The position numbers and the translations under genes are program-made. Below, piece after piece: positions 10,588 to 20,609 of a DNA stretch of 64,000 nt. The DNA is from Ephydatia muelleri. Taxonomy: Eukaryota > Porifera > Demospongiae > Spongillida > Spongillidae. Within the stretch, counting starts at the first letter, position 1. Every line of letters starts with the position of its first letter. The notes under the pieces were generated by a model. That model was not told the origin of the DNA. It was given only the letters and a program-made list of their open reading frames with translations, and searched no databases. Location of the stretch: the NCBI GenBank assembly GCA_013339895.1, contig JABACO010000008.1:6216354-6280353 (forward strand), written 5' to 3'.

Positions 10588-12089
10588 TCATGCACTGCAT
10601 CTTTCAAAGAGAGCAGGCACTGGAACATTAGGTAAAGGGAACTCCAACGTGTTGCAGTGAAACTGAAAGGATTTTCCCAGTTTTGTCCCTAAGCATGTGG
10701 GTTGCCTTGTGGCTTGATCGAAACTTAGAATACAGAGCTTTTGCTTTCTGTCGCACCTGCAGGAAGTTGGCATCATATAAATATGGCATGCATTGTTAAT
10801 AATGAAAAACGTACGGCAGCACCCAAATTGGCTTTGTCTATGTCCCTGACAGCGCATTGCAGGTGGTGACAGAAGCAAGGCAAACGCTTTATATGTTCAA
10901 ATGCTGAATCGATGTCTCTCTCTGAAGCATTATAGTCATCTTCATCATCAATCTGTTCCTCAGGCTCAGAGACGTCATTCTCTAGATGAATACAACTTCT
11001 ATCATTGCATTTGCAAATTATGGCAAAAAAAGGATTACCTCTTCATCATCACAACTTGCATCATATTTCTCCTCTTCATAGCGCGCATGTGCAGCCAGTT
11101 GTGTTGCCTCCTTAAAAGCTTTCACAATGTTACCCCCATTGTCAGTAACAACATATGATACATGCTCAGATGAAACATTGTACTGCAGCAGAATTTCATA
11201 AAAGGCATCATATATAGCTTTGCCTGTGTGTGTGTGGGGGGGGGGTTTCAATGGTATGACAGCCAAACATGCCTTTTTTTTGTCTGTGACTTTCTGTCAA
11301 ACCAATGGGCAGTAACACCAAGGAAAGAGCTTGTCATACCAATCTTAGTCCATATATCAGTGGTGAATGCTATCTTTCCTGCATCTGTAAGCTGTACATT
11401 CAAAATAGACTTTAAATCTACAAACATTTTATCGGCAGCTGCACCGAACTCTATACGGCATGGTATACGATATAGTGGATCCAACTCCTGTACAAACTCG
11501 TGAAATTCGCTAAAGTCAACCATTGACATGGGAAGGCTGTTGCAGCAAATCAATTTTACCAACTTTTTGGTAACGAGCGCTTTTTTTGTGCTGCTTGTGG
11601 CATACTGGCATTGAAACATAGTACTAATCTTAGCTTACCCTTTCTCTTCAACTGCCTTTGCAGACTTCGTTTTTTTATGCTCTTGAACACACTGGAGAAA
11701 AATACTTAGCATAAACAATCAGTTATGCAAGTATGTAAAGTTACCTTGGAGTGCGCTTCTTTGTTGCACGTATTTAGGTGATACATTAATGATGAAGGAC
11801 CAAACCCATGCACAAGCTTGGTTTTACACTTCAGACAGATGCAATATTTATCATCAATTGCTTCATAGTGCTTGTACACAGGGTGCTGTTTTGATTGCCA
11901 AGCATTTGAGACAGATTCCACATTTGTCACCAAGTCAACTGTTGTGGGCATCATCTCCATTATTATGTTACTGGAACCCAAATCAGCTGAAGCACACCAA
12001 TGATCACCAACCCTGAATGCTGCCATGCATGAATACAAGGACCTGGGCAACCTGAAGTCAAGCTGTTCTACAGCCGTAAGAGGTTGCAA
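10588..12089 (-). pseudogene. hAT-family transposase relic with BED zinc finger
   Basis: Pieces in order on the minus strand: (1) 11706-12089 has a BED-type zinc finger (CICLKCKTKL, then LMYHLNTCNKE), ending at a plausible donor. (2) 11248-11619 is the hAT N-terminal helical region leading to FTTDIWTKIGMTSSFLGVTAHW, which carries the first catalytic Asp. (3) 11018-11266 has VVTDNGGNIVKAF, the second catalytic Asp. (4) At about 10600-10880 further pieces (HHLQCAVRDIDKANLG, then RQKAKALYSKFRSSHKAT) in shifted frames match the region after the hAT insertion domain. The break between pieces 2 and 3 falls in a G/C homopolymer at about 11235-11247. The C-terminal dimerisation domain is not visible. 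It is non-functional as read. Confidence 0.75.
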
Positions 12090-12261
12090 GGGTTAGCAAA
12101 AGATACTAATTCTTGCCTCAAACTTACTTGCACAACGATTGCTTTTTTGAGATTAACACTCCGATCCAATGCGCAGGCCACAAGGGTCAAGCAGAACTTC
12201 CAATTTCATGTACTCTCGAAAATCGCATGTACAGTGCAGTGAGTGTACATGTATTGCATTA

Positions 12262-13312
12262 CAGGGGCGGCTCGGAACAGTGGACTTTCACACCTCGGAA
12301 CAGTGGACTTTTGACATCATTCATTGTTATTTTAGGCTCCCTGATCCAATTGCAAAAGTAAACGCGGTTAGACGTTGCTGATGGGAAAAGATTAAGATAG
12401 CGACTGGATTGCATAACTGTTGGTGTACTTAGCAAACCCACATTCACCGCTCTATAAGTATTTCATTTCCTTCTCCGCCGTCCTGCCTTTAATTACATAT
12501 GCATGTCGTGTACGTAAATACCCTGCACGCTCAGTTCCTAGTCAGAATAAGAGCTTCAACTTGCTTTGTTTGCTGCAGCATTACATGTCATAAAATGGGA
12601 TATCAGAAACTGCTTTATTATTAGACCGTTTTGCCAACCATGCGTGCGTACAGAGAACACAGATCAATTGCATTAAGGTCTCTGCTCTTTTATTGGCAGA
12701 TGGACGTTGCGACAAATGTCTGTGGAGTACGATCAGGTTAGGCTGCTGCCACTGGGATTAAGCTACTTGTAATGCTGCTTTTTTTGTATGTGTAGGAACC
12801 ATACACACTCGTGCATAGCTCTACATGTGTGCACCAACATTTAGCCACGTGCAGAACAGCATATTGTACGCATGCATGGCATTGAAAAGTACGACATATA
12901 GTGTCTCATCTCACCGCGTGTATGCAAATTAAAGCCACGAACACGTTGCTTTGCATGTTGAAATTTTCACCTGAACTAACTGTAACCACAGTTGTGCGTT
13001 TGGCTGGAGCTCTGGCAGAGGTCATATTGACGATTGAAGCGCAAGCTAGCACGTGTACTTACAGTGCCAAATAAATGTTCACTTACCTCATAGTTTCACA
13101 CATATGATTCCAAAGTGAGGCTACTGTAGACAGCTTGATGTAGCTGCCTGTGCACTTTCTGTCGCTATAAATTCACATGCATATAAAGGTGCTCATTCAT
13201 TAGAAATCAGACTCGCGAAAATGTTTTCTCCAGCGTGTATTTGGAATCATTGTGCTAAAGATGTCTGGTGGTCCTCATAAACGTATGTTTGTTTCCTTAG
13301 CAGATAAACAAG
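12262..13312 (+). repeat. Left terminal inverted repeat of the Tigger element
   Basis: Exact counterpart, on the other strand, of 15011-16061. It holds the presumed promoter and leader, and it runs past the transposase start codon (13261) to include the first 17 codons of the gene. Confidence 0.93.
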
Positions 13313-14917
13313 GTATAATAAAGGAAAAAGAGAGTGGAAAGGATATTCGAGATATTGCAAGTGAGTACGGCATTTCAAGGAGCCAAGTGTATAAAATCTG
13401 TAAATTGAAAGATCAAATTGCTGCGAAAAGGGTCCCGAACGACTGTAAAATAATGAAGGCCAAATCCAGGTATAAGGAGATAGATGAAGCAGTGTTTGAG
13501 TGGGTGCGTTTTTTGCGTTCTCAGTGTGGTGGTCGGCGACCTCTCCCAGTTTCAAGGGCCCTCATAAAAGCACGTGCTATTCATGAGGCAAAGGCTCGGA
13601 ATATATACAGTTTCAAAGCTTCAGATGGATGGTTCTGGAGGTGGAGGTGGCGCTTCAACGTAGGGAAAACAGTGGCACTTCATGGAGAAGCTGCTGACGT
13701 GGACCTTGCGGAAGCAGATAAGGAAGTAGACAAGATAAGAAGTGCTATTTTGGATGGCAAATTTCATCCTAACAACGTCTTTAATATGGACGAGACGGCA
13801 CTATTCTATAGAACTATTCCCAATCGAACTTACCTTGTTTGTAGTGATGTAGACAAGAGGCAAGCAGGGAAAGGAAGTAAACTGATGAGATGTAAAGACC
13901 GCTTGACTGTAGTATTGTGTGTGAATGCTACTGGAACATGCAAACTGGACCCAGTGGTTATTGGCAGTAGCAAGAACCCCCGTTGCTTCAGGTACAACGG
14001 TCCACCTAGCATTCCTTATTTCCATCAAGCCAAAGCATGGAATGATAGAGCCTTGTATAGACGCTGGTGGGGGGAGGTTTTCCTGAAAAAGATACGTGAA
14101 TGGACATCTGACCCAGTCGCACTAATAATTGATGGATTTAAGGGACACGACAGTAGTTGTACAGATCCTTTAGGACAAGTCATGGTTTTTGTGCTTCCAC
14201 CAAATACAACATCTGTGTTCCAGCCTCTAGATGGAGGAATAATTGCAGCCATGAAGGCTCACTACAAAAGCAAGCTACTTGATAAAGTTGTTAGTGTTGC
14301 CAGGAAATACTGAACTACAGGCGTTAGCTGCTCAGATGACTGCAGGATGTGCTGGACTGGATTATGGCTCGCAAGCCCATGTCAGTGATGCCATTAAATT
14401 GGTTGTGGAAGCGTGGAATTGTATTCCTTCTTCTGTTGTGTTGGCTTGCTGGAAACATGCAAAGTGTCTTCCACCTCAGATGCTTGCTGGACCCTCGGCT
14501 TCAGATGTCCAGGATGGCACAATTGTACAAATGGAACAAGAAACTGTCAGGCTGATGAAAAGTAGGTTATCAGAGCTTTCAACTACAAATCCAGAAACAG
14601 CAGAAATGTTGTGCGCAACTGGTCTTGATGAAGTATTGAAGGCTATTCAAAACCCTCAGACGACTGCAGATGACATTATTACTGCATGGCTTCATGTCGA
14701 AGAGTACACTAATATTCAGGTTGATGTGGACGATGACGAGTGTGCTGAACCAGTGGACTGTGAAGAGGAAATAGAAGAAGATGCAGTATCACTGCAGAAG
14801 CAAATGCTACCTGTCCTACACAACATGCACAACTTGTGTGTAAAGCTGCATAATAGTAGTGCTATGACTTTTTGTAGGGAACAATGTGTCAATATACTGA
14901 ATACTTTGAAAGGTTGA
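13261..14917 (+). pseudogene. Tigger/pogo (CENP-B-like) transposase, one frameshift
   Basis: The start is the ATG at 13261 (MSGGPHKRMF). Residues about 10-50 form a pipsqueak/CENP-B helix-turn-helix (DIASEYGISRSQVYKI) and about 70-150 a second CENP-B-type DNA-binding region. The DDE_1 core has D177 in FNMDETALF, D291 in ALIIDGFKGHD and D324 in TTSVFQPLDGG, a DD32D spacing typical of pogo/Tigger. The frame ends at 14311-14313 and the protein resumes in the next frame (NTELQALAAQM) to a stop at 14915-14917. A single extra A in the AAA near 14306 would explain the break. The tail is acidic and conserved in character with the relic at 17.8 kb. The enzyme would cut and paste DNA at TA sites; as read it is truncated after the catalytic core. 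Confidence 0.88.
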
Positions 14918-15010
14918 ATCCTTAATCCGAGTTCATGTTTAGTCTTCTCTACTATTGCATCTAAGTGTGTGTATGCTGCCAATTGTTCCAAATACAAAAA
15001 AAAATTGTTT

Positions 15011-16061
15011 CTTGTTTATCTGCTAAGGAAACAAACACACGTTAATGAGGACCACCAGACATCTTTAGCACAATGATTCCAAATACACGCTGGAGAAAAC
15101 ATTTTCGCGAGTCTGATTTCTAATGAATGAGCACCTTTATATGCATGTGAATTTATAGCGACAGAAAGTGCACAGGCAGCTACATCAAGCTGTCTACAGT
15201 AGCCTCACTTTGGAATCATATGTGTGAAACTATGAGGTAAGTGAACATTTATTTGGCACTGTAAGTACACGTGCTAGCTTGCGCTTCAATCGTCAATATG
15301 ACCTCTGCCAGAGCTCCAGCCAAACGCACAACTGTGGTTACAGTTAGTTCAGGTGAAAATTTCAACATGCAAAGCAACGTGTTCGTGGCTTTAATTTGCA
15401 TACACGCGGTGAGATGAGACACTATATGTCGTACTTTTCAATGCCATGCATGCGTACAATATGCTGTTCTGCACGTGGCTAAATGTTGGTGCACACATGT
15501 AGAGCTATGCACGAGTGTGTATGGTTCCTACACATACAAAAAAAGCAGCATTACAAGTAGCTTAATCCCAGTGGCAGCAGCCTAACCTGATCGTACTCCA
15601 CAGACATTTGTCGCAACGTCCATCTGCCAATAAAAGAGCAGAGACCTTAACGCAATTGATCTGTGTTCTCTGTACGCACGCATGGTTGGCAAAACGGTCT
15701 AATAATAAAGCAGTTTCTGATATCCCATTTTATGACATGTAATGCTGCAGCAAACAAAGCAAGTTGAAGCTCTTATTCTGACTAGGAACTGAGCGTGCAG
15801 GGTATTTACGTACACGACATGCATATGTAATTAAAGGCAGGACGGCGGAGAAGGAAATGAAATACTTATAGAGCGGTGAATGTGGGTTTGCTAAGTACAC
15901 CAACAGTTATGCAATCCAGTCGCTATCTTAATCTTTTCCCATCAGCAATGTCTAACCGCGTTTACTTTTGCAATTGGATCAGGGAGCCTAAAATAACAAT
16001 GAATGATGTCAAAAGTCCACTATTCCGAGGTGTGAAAGTCCACTGTTCCGAGCCGCCCCTG
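15011..16061 (-). repeat. Right terminal inverted repeat, carrying a second transposase start
   Basis: Reverse complement of the left arm. Because the arms extend into the gene, this arm contains its own promoter-proximal region and a minus-strand ATG (15060-15062). The reading stops at codon 7 (TAA at 15042-15044) where the left arm has AAA. Antisense transcription into the element from this arm is therefore possible. Confidence 0.92.
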
Positions 16062-16689
16062 TATGTACATATACGTCAACAAAGGAACAAAAGATTCCCT
16101 TTGTGTGAAGCACTGAAGTACACCAAAGATGCGAACGGCGCACGCACAAAGGGTTTGAAAACAGACAAGAAGACCAGCAGAGACTTCATTGTTATCATAA
16201 TCAGCACGCAATTGAGGCAAAGTAAGCGAGGTTTGAATACCATTGTACTGTGGAACTTTAACTAATTCATTATCTCCAGTTAAAGAATAAAACTAGTTAA
16301 GTTACGTTCATTATCGTACTTAAAAATATGTACTAAGTTAAGTTATAGTTAACTGCCACCTGGCTATATGTGTAAGTTAATTTAATAGCTGCACTAATTG
16401 ACTTAACTGACCCAAGTTAAGTTAAAAATCTAGTTAACTATCCCAAAACTAATTATCTCATCTATTGTTAGCAAAAAAACTATCACTGAATATAAATGAG
16501 AGCGGGGGTGACATAGTAACACCCACATTGTCTTAGTTCACCGCATCAATAGATGTCACTTCAACCCATGCTCATTTTAATACAATGGCCAGCTTTAGTA
16601 AATGATGATCTCAAGGTAAATGCATGACAGTACACAGATCAAGGGTTAACACGTGACAGTACACAGCTCAAGTTAATCTAGAAAGCGGT
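16062..16689. other. Non-coding spacer with GTTAAGTTAA-type simple sequence
   Basis: About 16270-16440 is built of AGTTAAGTTA / TAGTTAAC words, a low-complexity palindromic run. No gene is seen. Confidence 0.4.
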
Positions 16690-17313
16690 CTATTTCCTGA
16701 TACACAACATGACGCTCTTAAAGAAGATGCAGTTGTCAATCTCAAACTCTAACATCTGCTCAGTAGATAACATCATCGGAAACTGAAATGTCTCGGGAAT
16801 GTCGGCTGTGTTAGGAATAAGATTAAACATGCTGATAGATGAGACAATGCTGACCTGCTTTGACTTGCGCGGTGCGGCTACTGTCAACTTGACTGAGAAT
16901 CTGACAGGCCAAGGCAGTAGGCTATCATATTATCCCTTGTACATGAGGAAATATATGGAAAACTTCCCATACGCTCTGGCTATGTTAACTGCGATTCCCA
17001 CTTTGTAACCATACTTACATGTACTAGTGTATTATGGGGGTCCATAGTAGTAGGGGCGACTGTGCCCTGTTGACGGCTCTATTTCAGGATTTCTGAGCCT
17101 AGCCATCACACCATCAAAGCACCAAATATTTTGGCCGTCGTAGCTAGTATCTCTCAGCCTCTGTAACTCCATTTTGCATTCCTCCACTTCTTCAGTCAGA
17201 TCCCCAACTCTTCTAATCAGCATATCTTGCGTGTCCGCATCACTATTTACTTCTATTGACAGAGTTGCACCCATCTCACCCTCTTCAAGTGTTTCCACCC
17301 TCTCACTAGCCAT
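16690..17313 (-). pseudogene. TRAF-like coiled coil plus MATH domain pseudogene
   Basis: Read from ATG at 17313 in one continuous frame with two in-frame stops (TAA at 17032-17034 and 16930-16932). The N-terminal part is an acidic coiled coil (DLTEEVEECKMELQRLRDT). It is followed by a MATH/TRAF-C signature: YDGQNIWCFDG, a HSRPYYYGPP strand, GYKVGIAVNIARAYGKFSIY, YDSLLPWPVRFSVKLTV and the C-terminal FKSVMLCIRK. MATH domains bind receptor tails in TNFR/Toll-type signalling. The length (208 codons), lack of introns and nonsense codons suggest a decayed copy, possibly retrocopied or a fragment. There is no RING or zinc finger upstream. Confidence 0.75.
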
Positions 17314-17434
17314 GCTCGTTCTTAGATCAACTTCGAAAATGCACATGCGCGAATTTATTAATAAATATGGAGTATTCATAATAGTACAAATTATGGAGTA
17401 TTCATAATAGTACAAATTATGGATAATTTGCTTC

Positions 17435-17740
17435 TCATTTGATGAATATTATTATAACTAACTTCTTTACAGTATTCATCTTCTGGACATCACTTGGCAG
17501 GGGTGCAAACTTAAATGCATACATCTTAGAAGTAATTGCGACAACCTCTGTAATTGGTCTGCCTAGAGTTTCATCCTTAAACTTGCCTGTCACCTTCAGA
17601 TTGGTTGGATCATAACATGGGTGATCCTTGGGATATTCACCAAAATCGTATAAGTGGCTGTGCTTCATAAATTCATATAAATCTGGCATTGTTGGGGCAA
17701 AGTAATTGCATATTTCCCGGACGTTACGCACCATTAACAT
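17435..17740 (-). pseudogene. Fragment of a family-B DNA polymerase (Polinton/Maverick-type)
   Basis: An open stretch of 101 codons. Its central part (LYDFGEYPKDHPCYDPTN, then KVTGKFKDE and a C-terminal KMYAFK) matches the region after the palm motif in protein-primed B-family polymerases of Polinton/Maverick-like elements, by my knowledge of that family. No exonuclease domain, palm Asp motif or other Polinton gene is present nearby, so it is a short remnant. A 31-bp inverted repeat begins at its upstream edge. Confidence 0.5.
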
Positions 17741-17803
17741 ATTATGACTGGCTTCGAGGATCTTCGTAATACGTTAATGGCGCGTAACGCCCGAGAAATA
17801 TGC
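17705..17803. repeat. Imperfect 31-bp inverted repeat at a relic junction
   Basis: GCATATTTCCCGGACGTTAC at about 17708 (continuing to ACCATTAAC) pairs with the reverse complement at about 17773-17803 (GTTAATGGCGCGTAACG...), with about three to four mismatches and a loop of roughly 35-40 bases. It separates the polymerase fragment from the older Tigger relic. Confidence 0.7.
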
Positions 17804-19313
17804 ACATACTTTGCACACTTGTATCTCCATAACGGATAAAGCAAAAATTAACGAACAGAACAAATCAATAGCGGTAGGACCCTTCATCAAGTTCCTCTTC
17901 GTCATTTTCAGCAACAGTACTTCTTCTAAACTTAGCCATCTCAGAAACATGTCTGAAGCTGTACCTTGGACCTTGTGTGCTGCTTCTGTAACAGCATCAA
18001 GGCCCATGCTTTTTAGTGAGTCAGCAACAGCAGGCTCGCTGATGGCCAAGCTAGCTGACGTACTGCACATTGCTTTTGACTGCCTCCAACTCAACTGTTT
18101 TACGATACACTCTGGAATCAGCAATCTGCTCAACCTCTTCACCAAGAGGAAGACAGTGTGCATGGACCCATATGCAGCTATAGTAGATGGCAATATACTG
18201 TCCCAGGCTTCATTCAAAATGGTAACAGCATCACCAAATGGGCAGGGCAACCATACTTTAAACTAGCCCACACTGCAGGAAGCTGCTTGGCAAGGGCTGT
18301 TATCAGCAGTCTGCACTAGCCTTGAAAGAATATGTAACCTTTAGAGCTGCTATAACCCCCTGGTCAAGTGGCTGGTATATTGAGATTACATTCGGGAGGA
18401 TTGTAACCTGACCCATAGGGTCAGTAACACCTGCCTGAAACGCTATCAAGTAGAAGGGCTACTAGGTCCCGGGTCCATTTACGAATGTTGGAAAGATAAA
18501 CCTCATTACACCACCTTGTGAAGTTTTCGCCGTCATTCCACGCATTTTTTGGGTGGTAGTAGGGAATGCTAGGTGGGATATCCTTAAAGCAATGTGGATT
18601 CTTTTCTGAGCCAATGACAACTGGTGCCATCTTGAGTCTGCCAGTTGCATTGACTCACAAAATAATGGTCACACGCGCTCTTTAGCCTTCATTGCTTTAA
18701 TGCCTCGACCAGCCTGCCGTGGATCCCCTTCATCATTCTGTCATTAAATAGGACTGGTTGGTAATTGCTCAATAAAACAGCCCTGCCCATCCTTATTAAA
18801 TACATTAGCAGGAAGGTATCCACGCTGAGAGTCCCTGATCTGCTGCATCGGCCGCTCTGCAGCAGGCAAATCCACATCTCCAGCTTCTCTTTTGAGACGA
18901 ACCTTTTTTGTAACACAGTGACACCACCTCCAGTGACCATCAGACGCTTCGAAATCAGTAATGCCAAGAGCTTTGGCCTCGTGCATGGCCTGTGCTTGAA
19001 TTATCGCGTGCGAAACTGGTAATGGTTTGCAGCCATGCCGAAGGCTTCTTAGCAGGCAAAACCACTGGAACACTGCTTGGTCAATTACAGGGTACGTATT
19101 TAGCCTTATTGACTACGATCTTTGACTGCGTATGTACACTACCCTCTGCTACAGCTCTTACAATTGAATCCTTGCATTGAAAGATTTTGTATGCCTTTCA
19201 TACTCAGATGCAATGTCCTCCACATGTGTACCAGCTTTAATATTACCAATCACCTTCTGCTTATCTCCCATTTTCAGGCACTTTCTCTTCCGTGCACTCT
19301 GAGGCTCAGCCAT
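17774..19313 (-). pseudogene. Older, degenerate Tigger/pogo transposase relic
   Basis: Read on the minus strand from ATG at 19313. Pieces in order: KMGDKQKVIGNIKAGTHVED (helix-turn-helix), then FQWFCLLRSLRHGCKPLPVS and AIIQAQAMHEAKALGITDF (parallel to the second DNA-binding region of the intact copy). Next come NVFNKDGQGCFIEQLP, a damaged first-Asp motif; VVIGSEKNPHCF; DLVALLLDSVSG with the second Asp; and QPLDQGVIAALK with the third. Last is a C-terminal acidic tail at 17774-18250. Many frame changes show it is long dead. It is homologous piece by piece to the element at 12262-16061 but clearly not a recent copy of it. Confidence 0.85.
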
Positions 19314-20460
19314 GCATAGATCGATCGTCACTAGAAAATGCACTATAATTAGAATGCATAAAGTGCTCATTCATTAGAAATCGTGGTTGAGCAAGTCCCG
19401 ATCTTACAAATGAACACCAATTCAGTATTGGTCAAAAGAAAGTTTATGAATCGGATTTGGAATCGGAAGGTCGGGCAGTCCGAATGGCTACCGTCTTAAA
19501 TTTCAGATCGCCCTAATGTCTGCTGCTGTGCTATCCCGCCCTTACTGTACACTTAAAAAGGTGCGGTCCGACGCCCATTTCTGTACTTTCAGGTTCGAAG
19601 CGCTTCTCTAGAGCTTCCTTTGCCGTCTTGTACTCAGTCTTCACTACAGGGGCCAGTCGCTTCCACGCAGTCTGAGCCTATCCAGAGCCTTTCCATCTTT
19701 GGGTGAAACAAAGATGCCCTGGGTGTGGTCAAGTTTTCGGGTTAAATACAAACGTGCACAGAAATAGACGGAGAAGCACGGCAATAGACAGATATAAGAG
19801 CAATTCTGCATATGCAATTAGATACTGCTGTACAGTACATAATCAGACACATGCCATTAAAACCATTTTGCATATGCCGCAGGAATATGCATTTACCCAG
19901 CCGTTCTGGTAGAAGACTACATCATGTTGAGGGACAGGTTGGTGTGCGGTCTCCGGAACCAGAAGCTTCAGCAAAGGCTACTCGCGGAGTCTAATGTTAC
20001 CTTCACTAAGGCTTTTGGATTTGCACAGACGGCGGAATTATCCGAGCAGAATGCCAAAGACCTCCAACGACCTAGACAATGTAGGTACACGTCGTGAACA
20101 AAAAAGGGCAGGAAAGAACAATGCCCACTAAGCTTAGTAATTGTTACCGTTGCCATGGTGTGAATCAGTTACGAGTGATCATGAATAATCATAATGGCAG
20201 ATATTTAGAAACTATGGCTTTAATTATTTTTCAAGCAATAGATGTTGTTACAGTACAAGTCCACCATTGTCAACGATGGGCAGTCAAACTCATCAAGTAT
20301 ACAGCCTTGTGGAATAGCTGTTTCTGGTTCAAGAAGCTGGATTAAACAGTAGGAACTTTCACCAGTTCAGAAACCTCCCCAGAATAGACCAACATCCTGC
20401 TGTGTAAACACATGCACAGTATCACACACACAAACACACAAAACAGTCTTACTGATGAAC
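19314..20460. other. Unassigned DNA
   Basis: No gene recognised. At about 19370-19392 a short piece (GTGCTCATTCATTAGAAATC) matches the inner arm sequence of the Tigger element (about 13190), but in the orientation opposite to that expected for the adjacent relic. A (CA)-rich patch lies at about 20425-20445. Confidence 0.3.
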
Positions 20461-20609
20461 TATTGGCTGATTTGTATAGGATAAAATCACTGATGTTGAT
20501 GAGCCCACCAGATCCATAAATGGCAGTAGAACTGGTTATACGACTTAATAGATGGTGGCATCAACAGTGTACAGCTGGCAATAGCTTGACTGAGAAGGAT
20601 GGTGCCACG

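Larger units (their letters stand above)
12262..16061 (+). mobile_element. Tigger/pogo DNA transposon with 1,051-bp terminal inverted repeats
   Basis: Both ends are exact: CAGGGGCGGC at 12262 and GCCGCCCCTG ending at 16061, each flanked by TA (12260-12261 and 16062-16063), the target duplication of the Tc1/mariner superfamily. Total length is 3,800 bp. The inverted arms are 12262-13312 and 15011-16061, both 1,051 bp, differing at only a few bases I could spot and with no length difference. Two direct copies of CGGAACAGTGGACTTT lie just inside each end and are candidate transposase-binding sites. The enclosed transposase has all three catalytic aspartates but one frameshift. Ordinary Tigger repeats are tens of bases, so the arm length is exceptional. 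Near-identity of the arms suggests recent insertion or arm-to-arm gene conversion. Confidence 0.93.

Noticed and set aside
12259-12447. Small open frames within the Tigger arms (also 15876-16265)
   Set aside because: They are the same arm sequence read on opposite strands and have no domain.
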